The notes: generated by a model not told the origin, from the sequence alone. Counted from the first letter of the stretch, positions 51,880 to 61,294 are shown. The stretch is 64,000 nt of DNA from CAYFZO01 sp965226235 (GCA_965226235.1 OZ245335.1:806001-870000), one strand, 5' to 3'. Made by a program: numbers and translations.

Positions 51880-52254
51880 ATGATTGTCGCTCCCCAACAA
51901 CGTGTTGTGCTGCTGTGTATGACGCTGTTCTTCTTTGCTCAGCCAATTGCGGCAATCGCCGGCCCATCCTGCAAGATGACAGCATCCGGCTCGGGGATGC
52001 AGATGTCGGCTATGCCTGGCATGGATCACCCTAGGCATGCTATGTCCATGATGATGACAGTGGATGATGAACAGTATCGATGCTGTGGTGACGATACCTG
52101 CACGGGGGTGCAATGCCTTGCATCATCTTCTGCGTATTTAAATAAAGAGTTATCGATTACGACCTTTGCTCCCGATCCATTCCCCGCCGATTACGCGTTG
52201 CTCTTCCCTACCTCCAACATAACAGCGTTATTTCGTCCCCCCATTTCCCGCTAG
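51880..52254 (+). CDS. Met/Cys-rich small periplasmic protein at the head of the cus operon
   Basis: A 124-residue protein with a signal peptide (VVLLCMTLFFFAQPIAAIA). The mature part is rich in possible soft-metal ligands: KMTASGSGMQMSAMPGMDHP, then HAMSMMMTVDD, CCGDDTC and VQC. This composition suggests binding of Cu(I) or Ag(I) in the periplasm. No defined domain is recognised. It precedes cusC by 125 bp and is in the same direction. Confidence 0.6.
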   Translation: MIVAPQQRVVLLCMTLFFFAQPIAAIAGPSCKMTASGSGMQMSAMPGMDHPRHAMSMMMTVDDEQYRCCGDDTCTGVQCLASSSAYLNKELSITTFAPDPFPADYALLFPTSNITALFRPPISR

Positions 52255-52379
52255 CACAGGACAGGCACGCCTGAAATTCAGGCTGCCTTTCTCAGTTTGT
52301 CCTTGCGATAAACGTTTAGCGGGAGTTTCAAACTCCCTGTTGAAAAACAATAGATGCGCAGCCCTGCGCAGGAGTTTTT

Positions 52380-53708
52380 ATGAAAGGGTTTCCAAGCTGT
52401 CTCTTGGCGATGGTATTGCCTATTGGGCTGTCGCCACTCGTTATAGCCGAGTCAAAGGAGCCGCTGTCGCTGGAGCAAGCGGTAGCAATAGCACAACAAC
52501 ATGACCCCTGGTTATCAGGTAGCCGGTATCGCCAACAGGCAACCGAAGCGCAGAGCGTCGCAGCGGGGGAACTGCCCGATCCGATGGTCTCATTGGGGTT
52601 TGCCAATTTACCGGTAGACAGCTTCGATTTTGGTCAGGAACCGATGACCCAATTCAAAATCGGCCTCAGTCAGGCTTTCCCCCGCGGTGATACACGGTCC
52701 TTAAAACGCCAACAGTTGCATGAGCTGGGCCGCCAGCACCCGTATATGCGTGAAGATCGACGCGCGCAGGTAGAAGTCACCGTGTCACAGTTATGGCTGG
52801 AGCTTTACCGAAACCAGGAATCGATTCGACTCATTGAAAGAGATCGCGCTTTATTCGAGCACCTCGTGGATATTGCACAATCCAGTTATGCCAGCGCACT
52901 GGGGAACACACGACAGCAGGACCTGGTTAGCGCTCAGCTTGGGCTTACGCGCCTGGAAGACCGTTTGACTGTGCTTCAGGAGCAACAAGCCGTTGCCTAT
53001 GCACAATTGAGCGAGTGGCTGCCGGACTCCATCGAACAGGGTTTTATGCTCAGTAATAAATTACCCGTTGTCGCACACCCGAGAACTTTGGGAGCGGATT
53101 CTTTCAGTACCAGTCCTGAACATCTAAAGCAAATATTGCTTAACCATCCCCGCATCAAACGTCTCGATCAACAAATCCTTGCGACGGCGACAGGTGTGAA
53201 GCTGGCCCGCCAAAAGTTCAAACCTCAGTGGGGGGTCAACGCCGATTATGGTTACCGTGATGACGATCCCATGGGTCATGAGCGCAGTGATTTCTTTTCG
53301 GTTGGTGTCACCTTTGATGTGCCATTGTTCACCTCCAACAGACAGGATAAAGATGTGCAGGCGGCTGTCGCGACCGAGGAGGCAAGCAAGACTGAAAAAG
53401 CGCTGGCACTGCGTTCGATGCATGCCCGTTTTGAAACGGCTCAAGCCCGCTTGCAGCGATTAAACCAGCGCAAGACATTGTATGAAGAGCGACTGTTGCA
53501 GGAAACTCACGACCAGACCGAAGCTTCGCTCAACGCTTATATGAATGATATTGGTGACTTTGCCGAAGCCTTGCATGCACGTATCGCCGAGCTGAATGCC
53601 GGTATTGATTTTTTGAATATCGAGGTCGATCGTCTGAAAACCATTGCCGAGCTGAATTACTTTTTGTTTTCTACCAGCGCCGGCAGCGCAGAAGGAGTAG
53701 CACCATGA
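52380..53708 (+). CDS. cusC: TolC/CusC-type outer-membrane efflux protein
   Basis: A 442-residue outer-membrane factor with a signal peptide cleaved near LVIA-ES. Two repeats of long coiled-coil helices are seen, starting LSLEQAVAIAQQHDPWL and at HLKQILLNHPRIKRLDQQI; VTFDVPLFTSNRQDKD is the typical strand before the second hairpin. It would form the outer channel for the CusBA pump. The stop overlaps the cusB start by 4 bp (ATGA). Confidence 0.85.
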   Translation: MKGFPSCLLAMVLPIGLSPLVIAESKEPLSLEQAVAIAQQHDPWLSGSRYRQQATEAQSVAAGELPDPMVSLGFANLPVDSFDFGQEPMTQFKIGLSQAFPRGDTRSLKRQQLHELGRQHPYMREDRRAQVEVTVSQLWLELYRNQESIRLIERDRALFEHLVDIAQSSYASALGNTRQQDLVSAQLGLTRLEDRLTVLQEQQAVAYAQLSEWLPDSIEQGFMLSNKLPVVAHPRTLGADSFSTSPEHLKQILLNHPRIKRLDQQILATATGVKLARQKFKPQWGVNADYGYRDDDPMGHERSDFFSVGVTFDVPLFTSNRQDKDVQAAVATEEASKTEKALALRSMHARFETAQARLQRLNQRKTLYEERLLQETHDQTEASLNAYMNDIGDFAEALHARIAELNAGIDFLNIEVDRLKTIAELNYFLFSTSAGSAEGVAP

Positions 53709-54949
53709 GCAAACTGCCAATCGTATTCACCGTTGGCCTGGTAGTTGGAACAGGTATGACCGCCTGGCTCACCCGCAGCGACATTGGAGCAGAGATGACC
53801 GCCTGGCTCACCGGTGGCGACAGCGGTATGCATTCCGATGCCATGGACAATAAGCAGCCGCTTTACTGGGTGGCGCCCATGGACCCCAACTATCGCCGCG
53901 ATGCGCCGGGAAAATCCCCCATGGGCATGGATCTGGTCCCGGTGTACGCCGAGAATGAAGAAAACAGCCCTGGCACGATCCGTATCTCGCCTGATGTGGT
54001 CAACAACTTTGGTGTGCGCACTGCCGAGGCCAGATACCGCCCGCTGCAGGCCGAGATCAAAACCGTCGGTTACGTGCAGTACGACGAGGATCGGCTGGTA
54101 CACATCCACCCGCGCGTTGAAGGCTGGGTTGAACGGCTTTACGTCAAAGCATCCGGCGAGCCGGTCGAAGCCGGTAAGCCACTCTACGAGCTCTACGCGC
54201 CGGAGTTGGTCAATGCGCAGCAAGAGTTGGTGCTGGCGCTGGGTCGCAATAGCCACCAACTGATTCAGGCCGCCGAGAATCGCCTGCGCGCTCTGCAGAT
54301 AGACACAGCCCTGATCGCGCAGATCAAGCGCAGCCAGAGCATCCAGCATCGGCTGACATTTTTCGCGCCGGGCAGCGGCGTGGTAGACAACCTCAACATT
54401 CGCGAGGGCATGTTTGTGGCGCCCGGGGATCGGCTGATGTCGATCGGCAATCTGGACCAGGTCTGGGTCGAGGCCGAGGTGTTCGCGCGCCAGGTGGCAC
54501 TGCTGGCAACCGGCTTACCCGTCACCATGCGGGTCGATTACCTCCCCGGCGAGTACTGGGAAGGAGAGGTGGATTATATCTATCCCACGCTCGATGCAAC
54601 CACCCGTGCCGTGCGGGTGCGGCTGCGTTTTGACAACGCCGACGGCCGACTCAAGCCCAATATGTATGCCCAGGTGACGATCCACGCCGGCAGCGACGAG
54701 AAAGTGCTGATGGTGCCCAGAGAGGCGGTCATTCGCACCGGCAGCCAGGACCGGGTGGTGCTGGCGCTGGGTGAGGGTCGTTTCAAATCTCTCGAAATCA
54801 ATCTGGGACGGCAGGACGACCGGTTTGCCGAAATACTCGATGGGCTGATCGAGGGTGATCGGGTGGTGACTTCCGCGCAGTTCCTGCTCGACTCGGAATC
54901 CAGCAAAACCTCGGACTTCATGCGCATGAGTCACGACGAGCAGAGCTAG
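53705..54949 (+). CDS. cusB: CusB-type periplasmic adaptor of a heavy-metal RND pump
   Basis: A 414-residue membrane-fusion protein. An N-terminal hydrophobic anchor is followed by the heavy-metal-binding domain YWVAPMDPNYRRDAPGKSPMGMDLVPVY, a lipoyl/hairpin part (HPRVEGWVERLYVKASGEPVEAGKPL; APGSGVVDNLNIREGMFV) and beta-barrel domains. The anchor contains a 39-bp imperfect duplication (MTAWLTRSDIGAE / MTAWLTGGDSGMH, 53745-53822). The frame ends with TAG at 54947; the same frame then continues into a CusF-like domain that related CusB proteins carry as a C-terminal fusion. Confidence 0.9.
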   Translation: MSKLPIVFTVGLVVGTGMTAWLTRSDIGAEMTAWLTGGDSGMHSDAMDNKQPLYWVAPMDPNYRRDAPGKSPMGMDLVPVYAENEENSPGTIRISPDVVNNFGVRTAEARYRPLQAEIKTVGYVQYDEDRLVHIHPRVEGWVERLYVKASGEPVEAGKPLYELYAPELVNAQQELVLALGRNSHQLIQAAENRLRALQIDTALIAQIKRSQSIQHRLTFFAPGSGVVDNLNIREGMFVAPGDRLMSIGNLDQVWVEAEVFARQVALLATGLPVTMRVDYLPGEYWEGEVDYIYPTLDATTRAVRVRLRFDNADGRLKPNMYAQVTIHAGSDEKVLMVPREAVIRTGSQDRVVLALGEGRFKSLEINLGRQDDRFAEILDGLIEGDRVVTSAQFLLDSESSKTSDFMRMSHDEQS

Positions 54950-55269
54950 CGGACGGTGCTTCGATCGATGTGGACGGAAGCCACCATCAACAGCGTCATG
55001 GCTGGTCATCGGATGCTGCATGTGGATCACGCCGCCATCCCCGGCCGGTCCCGGCCGATGATGACCATGGACTTCACCCTCGACGACGCGCTCGATGTGT
55101 CGCCGCTTGCCTCGGGCGTGCTGCTGCACATCGAAATCAGCAAACCGGACGGCGGCGGTGATGTGGTTATCAATATCCACATCCCCGGCAGGCAATCACA
55201 GTCTAAATGGACCACGGCCAGATGAACCACGCCAATATGAGCCACGAGGCTACGGGGGTACAACCATGA
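54950..55269 (+). pseudogene. broken CusF-like metallochaperone tail of cusB
   Basis: Directly after the cusB TAG the same frame reads on as WTEATINSVMAGHRMLHVDH, AAIPG and MMTMDFTLDDALDVSPLASG, a CusF-like fold, up to 55225. The expected Met/His-rich end (MDHGQMNHANMSHE, 55207-55269) lies in another frame and overlaps the cusA ATG by 4 bp. In relatives these parts form one CusB-CusF fusion. An amber codon and a frame change therefore separate them here. A GTG at 54956 or an ATG at 54968 could give an 85-89-residue free CusF-like protein, but no ribosome site is visible. Confidence 0.6.
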
Positions 55270-58200
55270 TTGAGGCCGTTATCCGCTGGTCGGTGAGCAA
55301 CCGTTTCCTGGTGTTGCTTGCCACCGTCATTCTCGTCGGCACAGGGATATTTTCCCTGCGCAATACGCCGGTAGATGCCATCCCCGATTTGTCCGACGTG
55401 CAGGTCATCATCAAAACCAGCTTCCCCGGACAGGCGCCACAGGTGGTGGAAGATCAGGTTACCTATCCGCTCACCACCGCCATGCTGTCGGTGCCGGGAG
55501 CCGTGACCGTGCGCGGCTATTCCTTTTTTGGTGATTCCTACGTCTACGTCATTTTTGATGAGAACACCGACCTCTACTGGGCACGCTCGCGGGTGCTGGA
55601 ATACCTGAGTCAGGTTGTGCCCTCGCTGCCGGCCTCGGTCAGCCCACAACTCGGCCCCGATGCAACCGGCGTCGGTTGGGTGTATCTCTATGCGCTGGTG
55701 GACCGCAGCGGTCAGCACGACATCAGCCAACTGCGATCCATGCAGGACTGGTACCTGAAATACGAACTGCAAACGGTGCCCGGCGTGTCCGAGGTCGCCA
55801 CGGTGGGCGGCATGGTCAAACAGTATCAGGTGACGGTGGACCCGGAAAAACTGCGCGCCTTCGGCATACCCCTGGCGCATGTGGAAATGGCCATCAAGCG
55901 TGCCAATCAGGAGGTGGGCGCCTCGGTAGTGGAGATGGCGGAGACCGAATACATGGTGCGCGCCACCGGCTATATCCAGAGCACCGAGGACCTGGCCAGT
56001 ATCCCGCTGGGACTCAACGACCGCGGCACGCCCCTGCAGTTGCGCGATATCGCCCGTATTGAGCTCGGGCCGCAGATGCGTCGCGGCGTCGCGGAGCTAA
56101 ACGGCGAGGGCGAAGTGGTCGGCGGTGTGGTGGTGATGCGCTACGGCGAGAACGCACAAACCACCATCGACGGCGTCAAGGAAAAGCTGGCGTCGCTGCA
56201 GGCGGGGCTGCCCGACGGGGTCGAGATCGTCACCGTTTACGATCGCTCCAGCCTCATCGAACGTGCCGTCGACAACCTCTGGCACAAGCTGCTGGAGGAG
56301 CTGATCGTGGTGGCGCTGGTGTGCCTGGCTTTCCTGTTTCATCTGCGCTCCAGCCTGGCGGCGATCATCAGTCTGCCGGTCGCCATACTCGCGGCCTTTA
56401 TCGTCATGCGCTTACAGGGGCTGAACGCCAACATTATGTCCCTGGGTGGCATCGCCATTGCCATCGGTGCCATGGTCGACGGCGCGATCGTGATGATCGA
56501 AAACATGCACAAGCACATGGAGAAAACACCGCTGACGAAGGAAAATCGCTGGCGCATCGTCACCGAGTCCGCCACCGAGGTCGGGCCGGCGCTGTTCTTC
56601 AGTCTGTTGATCATCACCGTCAGTTTTTTACCGGTGTTCACCCTGGAAGCACAGGAGGGGCGGATGTTCTCGCCACTGGCTTACACCAAAACCTACGCCA
56701 TGGCCGCCAGCGCGGCGCTGGCAGTGACGCTGGTGCCGGTGCTGATGGGCGGTTTCATTCGCGGCAAGGTGCTGCCGGAGCATCGCAACCCGCTCAATCG
56801 TCTGCTGATCGCCATCTATCTGCCGGCGCTCAAGGCCGTGCTGAGGTATCCAAAGTTCACGCTGGTGGTGGCGTTGCTGGTGCTGGTCGGCAGCCTCTGG
56901 CCGCTCGACCGCATTGGCAGCGAATTTGTCCCGCCGCTGGATGAAGGCGATCTGATGTATATGCCGACGACCTATCCGGGTATTTCCATCGGCAAGGCAC
57001 GCGAACTGTTGCAACAAACCGACAAGCTGATTCGCACCGTACCCGAGGTCGAAAATGTGTTCGGCAAGGTGGGCCGCGCCGAGACGGCCACCGATCCCGC
57101 GCCGCTGACCATGATCGAGACATTTATTCAGCTCAGGCCGCGCGATCAATGGCGTGCCGGTATGACCACCGACAAGCTCATCGCCGAACTAAACAATCTG
57201 CTCAAGGTGCCCGGGCTCACCAACGCCTGGGTGATGCCGATCAAAACCCGCATCGACATGCTCGCCACCGGCATTAAGACCCCGGTGGGCATTAAGGTAG
57301 CCGGGCCCGATCTGGCACAGATCGAAACCATTGGCCGGCAGCTTGAGCAGGTGTTGGCCGAGGTACCGGGAACCGCCTCGGTGTATTCCGAACGGGTCGC
57401 CGGCGGGCACTATATCAAGGTGGATATCCAGCGTGAGCGCGCGGCGCGCTATGGGCTCAATGTCGCCGATGTGCAGCAGGTGGTCGCCACCGCCATCGGC
57501 GGCATGAATGTCACCCAGACAATCGAGGGTCTGGAGCGCTATCCGGTCAATCTGCGCTATCCCCAGGACTACCGCGACAGCCCCGAGCAACTGGCCCTGC
57601 TGCCGGTGGTGACCGCCAGCGGGCAGCGCATTGCTCTGGGTGATCTGGCCGAGATCTATCTGGAAGATGGTCCGCCCGCCATCAAGAGCGAAAACGCCAG
57701 ACTGAATGGCTGGACCTATATCGATATTGAAGGCGTGGATTTGGGCAGCTACGTCAAAGCCGCCATGACCGCCGTCGACGAACAGGTGGAGCTGCCCGCG
57801 GGCTACTCGCTGAACTGGTCCGGCCAGTACGAGTACATGCAGCGCGCCAAGGAAAAACTCGGTTATGTAGTGCCGCTCACGCTGGCCATCATCGTCGTGC
57901 TGCTGTACATGAGCTTTCGCCGCTTCAGCGAGGTGGTGCTGATTGTGGCCACCCTGCCGCTGGCGCTGGTGGGAGCCGTCTGGCTGATATACGCGTTGGG
58001 CTACAACTTTTCCGTAGCAGTAGGTGTAGGTTTCATCGCTTTGGCCGGCGTCGCCACGGAACTCTCGGTGATTATGCTGGTGTTTCTCGACATCTGCTGG
58101 AAACAGCGACTGGAACAGGCACGATCCGCCGGACGCAATCCGAACCACGACGACCTGCGGGAAGCCATCATCGAGGGAGGTGCCCTGCGCGTGCGCCCCA

Positions 58201-58415
58201 AAGCGATGACCGCCAGCGCCATCATCATCGGCCTGTTGCCCGTGCTGTTCGGCACCGGAACCGGCTCCGAGGTCATGAGTCGCATCGCCGCACCCATGGT
58301 CGGAGGCATGCTCAGCGCACTGCTGCTGACCCTGCTGGTGGTGCCCGCCGTTTACTACCTCTGGAGGAAACAGGCCCTACACGGAGCGAAGCCTCGACGC
58401 ACCACATCGGACTGA
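55266..58415 (+). CDS. cusA: CusA-type heavy-metal efflux RND transporter
   Basis: A 1049-residue inner-membrane proton-driven pump for Cu(I)/Ag(I), similar in length to E. coli CusA (1047). It starts MIEAVIRWSVSNRFLVLLAT; the TM4 motif GGIAIAIGAMVDGAIVMIEN contains the proton-relay aspartate of heavy-metal RND pumps, and ELSVIMLVFLDICWKQRL matches the second half. I used the ATG at 55266, which begins the conserved N-terminus; upstream in-frame codons belong to the decayed cusB tail. Metal choice is inferred from the Met-rich neighbour and CusB type. Confidence 0.93.
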   Translation: MIEAVIRWSVSNRFLVLLATVILVGTGIFSLRNTPVDAIPDLSDVQVIIKTSFPGQAPQVVEDQVTYPLTTAMLSVPGAVTVRGYSFFGDSYVYVIFDENTDLYWARSRVLEYLSQVVPSLPASVSPQLGPDATGVGWVYLYALVDRSGQHDISQLRSMQDWYLKYELQTVPGVSEVATVGGMVKQYQVTVDPEKLRAFGIPLAHVEMAIKRANQEVGASVVEMAETEYMVRATGYIQSTEDLASIPLGLNDRGTPLQLRDIARIELGPQMRRGVAELNGEGEVVGGVVVMRYGENAQTTIDGVKEKLASLQAGLPDGVEIVTVYDRSSLIERAVDNLWHKLLEELIVVALVCLAFLFHLRSSLAAIISLPVAILAAFIVMRLQGLNANIMSLGGIAIAIGAMVDGAIVMIENMHKHMEKTPLTKENRWRIVTESATEVGPALFFSLLIITVSFLPVFTLEAQEGRMFSPLAYTKTYAMAASAALAVTLVPVLMGGFIRGKVLPEHRNPLNRLLIAIYLPALKAVLRYPKFTLVVALLVLVGSLWPLDRIGSEFVPPLDEGDLMYMPTTYPGISIGKARELLQQTDKLIRTVPEVENVFGKVGRAETATDPAPLTMIETFIQLRPRDQWRAGMTTDKLIAELNNLLKVPGLTNAWVMPIKTRIDMLATGIKTPVGIKVAGPDLAQIETIGRQLEQVLAEVPGTASVYSERVAGGHYIKVDIQRERAARYGLNVADVQQVVATAIGGMNVTQTIEGLERYPVNLRYPQDYRDSPEQLALLPVVTASGQRIALGDLAEIYLEDGPPAIKSENARLNGWTYIDIEGVDLGSYVKAAMTAVDEQVELPAGYSLNWSGQYEYMQRAKEKLGYVVPLTLAIIVVLLYMSFRRFSEVVLIVATLPLALVGAVWLIYALGYNFSVAVGVGFIALAGVATELSVIMLVFLDICWKQRLEQARSAGRNPNHDDLREAIIEGGALRVRPKAMTASAIIIGLLPVLFGTGTGSEVMSRIAAPMVGGMLSALLLTLLVVPAVYYLWRKQALHGAKPRRTTSD

Positions 58416-58500
58416 GCAACAAGCAGGCAATGAACTGAAAAAGGCTGGCCTAAAGAAACATATTGGTTTCTTTTTGTAGCCGCAGCCATAAAAACCCCAG

Positions 58501-58642
58501 AAAGAAACCTATCTATTGCTAGAGACATAAAAAGAAGCTAATACATTTCTATCAGATTATTAAACAACTCACCTGTTGCTAATAGCACAAAAAGAAACTA
58601 ATATACTGCTATCAGGTCATTAAGCAACCTATCTGTTTCGTC
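58501..58642. repeat. 60-bp imperfect tandem repeats upstream of hipB2
   Basis: Aligned with a 60-bp step, 58501-58560, 58561-58620 and the partial unit 58621-58638 share blocks such as ATTGCTA/GTTGCTA, ACATAAAAAGAA/GCACAAAAAGAA, CTAATA and CTATCAG. The repeats end 4 bp before the hipB2 ATG. Such phased copies are likely operator sites for the HTH antitoxin. The sequence is much richer in A+T than the cus genes. Confidence 0.8.
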
Positions 58643-58966
58643 ATGAAAAACCTATTGGACCAACTCAAAAAACGCCGGATACAACTGGGACTGAAACAGC
58701 ACGACATGATGTTTCGTGTCGGCATATCCCGCCAGCAATATCAGCGCCTGGAATCCAAAGGCAATCCAAGGCTCGAGACCCTTCAACTCATTGCCCAGGG
58801 CCTGAAGAGCGAAATTCTGCTGATCCCCGAGGAGAAGCTGAAGGCCGTCAAGACCGCTCTCGAAGGTAAGACACTCGATATCCGGCCTGCAAAAGAATCT
58901 CGTGTCAAAGAGGACAAGCGCTGGTCTGATGATCCCTGGCAAGACTTGTTGGGCGATGACGAATGA
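58643..58966 (+). CDS. hipB: HipB-like XRE antitoxin (second hipBA module)
   Basis: A 107-residue helix-turn-helix protein (LKKRRIQLGLKQHDMMFRVG, then ISRQQYQRLESKGNPRLETL) with an extended acidic C-terminus ending WSDDPWQDLLGDDE. That tail, absent from the first HipB in this window, may contact HipA. Its stop overlaps the hipA2 start by 4 bp (ATGA). Confidence 0.88.
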   Translation: MKNLLDQLKKRRIQLGLKQHDMMFRVGISRQQYQRLESKGNPRLETLQLIAQGLKSEILLIPEEKLKAVKTALEGKTLDIRPAKESRVKEDKRWSDDPWQDLLGDDE

Positions 58967-60237
58967 GCACGGAAAACGATGGTGCGGTTAGCGTACTTCA
59001 GCTAACACTCCACGGCAGGTTGGTCGGCTACCTGACGGGCTTTGGCAATGGCCGCAATGTGCTGAGTTTTGCCAATGAGTTCACGGCCGACCCCGACCGT
59101 CCTACATTCAGCCTGATTACCCATCCGGATTTTCCGCGCGCTGAAAAAATCATGTCCGAGCCGTGGGTAAGGAACCAAAGACTGCACCCAGTCCTGTCAA
59201 ACCTGCTGCCTGAGGGCTCTCTGCGAGAGCTGATAGCACAAGAACTGAAGGTCCATATCGATAACGAGTTTCACATCTTCTCTTACCTGGGTGAGGATTT
59301 GCCTGGCGCATTGGTCGCTACCCCTATAGAGCCGGATGAAGTGCCTGACAGCGTTGCAAGCACTCAGGGAACAGCAAAGGCTGTTCGATTTGACAAAGGT
59401 ACGCAAGAGAACAAATTTTCATTGGCGGGCGTACAAATGAAGTTTTCCATGAAGGAAAAAGATGGGCGCTATAACCTGTCAAAGGGCGATGTGTTGGGCG
59501 ACTGGATCATCAAAACGCCATCCACCAAGCACAAATATGTGCCACTCAATGAATATACGGCGATGTCCCTGGCCGCCATGGCCGGTATCGATATTCCAGA
59601 AATCAAACTGGTCGATCTGGACAAACTCGACAATCTGCCGCAAATCAATTTGCCCGATGAGCAGCAGGCCTTTGCGATCAAGCGATTTGACCGCAACGAC
59701 AATGAACGCATTCACATGGAGGACTTTGCGCAAATACTCGTGAAGTACCCGCACGAAAAATATGGCTCTGCAAACTATGAGCAAATCGGCAAAGTGACTT
59801 ACACGTATTCCGGCGACGGCCTGGCCGACGTCCAGCAACTTGCCCGCAGGTTACTGGTCAACATACTGCTCGCCAATGGCGACGCTCATCTCAAGAACTG
59901 GAGCCTGCTTTATCAGGATCAGGTAACACCCCGGCTTTCTCCCGCCTATGACATCGTGACAACGAAGGTCTATATCGAGGATGAAACAAAATACGCGCTG
60001 AACCTTGGGAAAACGAAAGAATGGTATGCGGTAACAAATGACAACTTTCAAGCTTGGGCCGATCGAGCAGGCATCCCATGGCGGGTCATCAAACCACACC
60101 TCGGCGACGTGATGGAAAAAGCCCGCTCGCTTTGGCCGGATGCTCTGAAAGAGCTACCCATGGCCGAGGCACACAAGACCAAGATAAAAAACCACTGGGG
60201 TCGCCTCCAGAAAGATTTCAGAATCGATACAAGGTAA
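58963..60237 (+). CDS. hipA: HipA-family kinase toxin (second hipBA module)
   Basis: A 424-residue HipA kinase only distantly similar to the first one. The glycine-rich loop is FSLAGVQMKFS, the catalytic aspartate is D307 in ANGDAHLKNWSLL and the metal aspartate is D330 in YDIV. HPVLSNLLPEGSLR is the HipA_N signature. All kinase residues are present. It is transcribed toward the decayed defence island; 60-bp repeats precede the operon. Confidence 0.92.
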   Translation: MSTENDGAVSVLQLTLHGRLVGYLTGFGNGRNVLSFANEFTADPDRPTFSLITHPDFPRAEKIMSEPWVRNQRLHPVLSNLLPEGSLRELIAQELKVHIDNEFHIFSYLGEDLPGALVATPIEPDEVPDSVASTQGTAKAVRFDKGTQENKFSLAGVQMKFSMKEKDGRYNLSKGDVLGDWIIKTPSTKHKYVPLNEYTAMSLAAMAGIDIPEIKLVDLDKLDNLPQINLPDEQQAFAIKRFDRNDNERIHMEDFAQILVKYPHEKYGSANYEQIGKVTYTYSGDGLADVQQLARRLLVNILLANGDAHLKNWSLLYQDQVTPRLSPAYDIVTTKVYIEDETKYALNLGKTKEWYAVTNDNFQAWADRAGIPWRVIKPHLGDVMEKARSLWPDALKELPMAEAHKTKIKNHWGRLQKDFRIDTR

Positions 60238-60247
60238 TCTGCCCGTC

Positions 60248-60806
60248 TCAATTGGCTTTCAATGAATTATCCCCCGTAAAAATCTGCGCCTGTATACGCC
60301 ACTGACCTGCGTGGATCAGATTGCGGGGGAAGATCACGTCGAGTTGAGCGGCTACCTCAGCCAAGGTCAGGTGGGGGTGTGCCCGAAGCAACTCGACTAT
60401 CCTGTCCGGCGTTTCTACCCGCGTTTCTACCGGCGTTTTCTCTGCATCTTCCTTCACACCAATGGTATGAGGAGTAGCTGGCAGATGCGCAGGGTTCGCC
60501 TGAAAGGTCAGCATCAGCCCGGACATACTGCTGTCATACAGCGATGGATCAATGCCATGTTCGTGGCATTCGCGATTGATCTTTTCGATGCCGCAGTCCC
60601 CAGGATTCGATGTGGCCAGCACGAAAGAAGGCACCGGCGATGAGTGGGTTGCAGGGAACCGAAGGATGTGTGCCCAAAAGCCGTTCAAGTGTCCAATCCT
60701 GCGGTAGCTACCCGGAATTCCACAGCACTATCTTGTCGTTATACACGCTGATCCGGATCGGAATCCCGCTACTGTAATCTTTATGCACTATGGCATTTCT
60801 ATAGGC
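60248..60806 (-). pseudogene. decayed AAA_4/Schlafen-type putative transcriptional regulator or RecG-like gene
   Basis: Only the C-terminal part of an AAA_4/AlbA_2-type protein remains. One frame gives RNAIVHKDYSSGIPIRISVY and KIVLWNSG, then TAG where relatives have a glutamine codon (CAG), then LPQDWTLERLLGTHPS and GAFFRAGHIESWG. A frame change near 60620 then gives GIEKINRECHEHGIDPS and a winged-helix segment VELLRAHPHLTLAEVAAQL. One nonsense change and one indel are enough to explain the break. The N-terminal part is missing; the adjacent gene takes its place. Confidence 0.75.
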
Positions 60807-61294
60807 ACTTCAATGTTAACCTTATTCCAGCGCGCCAGCGGGTCATCTCCAAACCGCCAGCCCGACGGCATTGCATCCCTTAACTTGTCGGTGTTGGAAT
60901 TCAGACGCTCGTCTTCCTCCTTTGTGACAACCGCGACAGCGTATGCATCAATGATCGCCTGCATGCCATCTGGTGTTTCAACATCCCAAAAGAGAGAAAA
61001 CAAGACCTTGACTGGAATCGCATGCTCAACTGTCACTGTTTTGCCCGTCCAGTTTTCGCGGCCGATTTTGAGAGCCTCCGTGCTAGCTGGATGGCGTAGG
61101 TTCTTTTTTGCCTTCTGGATTGACCACACACCACCAAACTTTTCGGCACCAATCCGGGCATCCCAGTTGTCCCTAAAGGCCTTCCGAAGTCTGGGATTCT
61201 TGGTGGGCACGCTGTCGTGGAGATAGCGATCTGCATCAAACCAAGCTTTTAGCCCTGCTTGTAGCTGCAAGGCTTTTTCAAGTACATCAGGCAT
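60788..61294 (-). CDS. hypothetical protein in the decayed restriction island
   Basis: A 168-residue soluble protein with no firmly recognised domain. It contains TVTVEHAIPVKVLF (residues 87-100), a His-Pro pattern reminiscent of HNH nuclease cores, and VTKEEDERLN (123-132). No zinc cysteines are present. The ATG at 61294 overlaps the end of the HsdR stub by 8 bp, so it could be translated with it, or it may be the product of a fusion after a deletion. It overlaps the 5' end of the AAA_4 remnant. Confidence 0.55.
   Translation of the reverse strand: MPDVLEKALQLQAGLKAWFDADRYLHDSVPTKNPRLRKAFRDNWDARIGAEKFGGVWSIQKAKKNLRHPASTEALKIGRENWTGKTVTVEHAIPVKVLFSLFWDVETPDGMQAIIDAYAVAVVTKEEDERLNSNTDKLRDAMPSGWRFGDDPLARWNKVNIEVPIEMP

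Noticed and set aside
58501..58642. 60-bp repeats as a CRISPR array or plasmid iterons
   Set aside because: The units are adjacent without unique spacers, no cas or rep gene is present, and the array directly abuts an antitoxin start.
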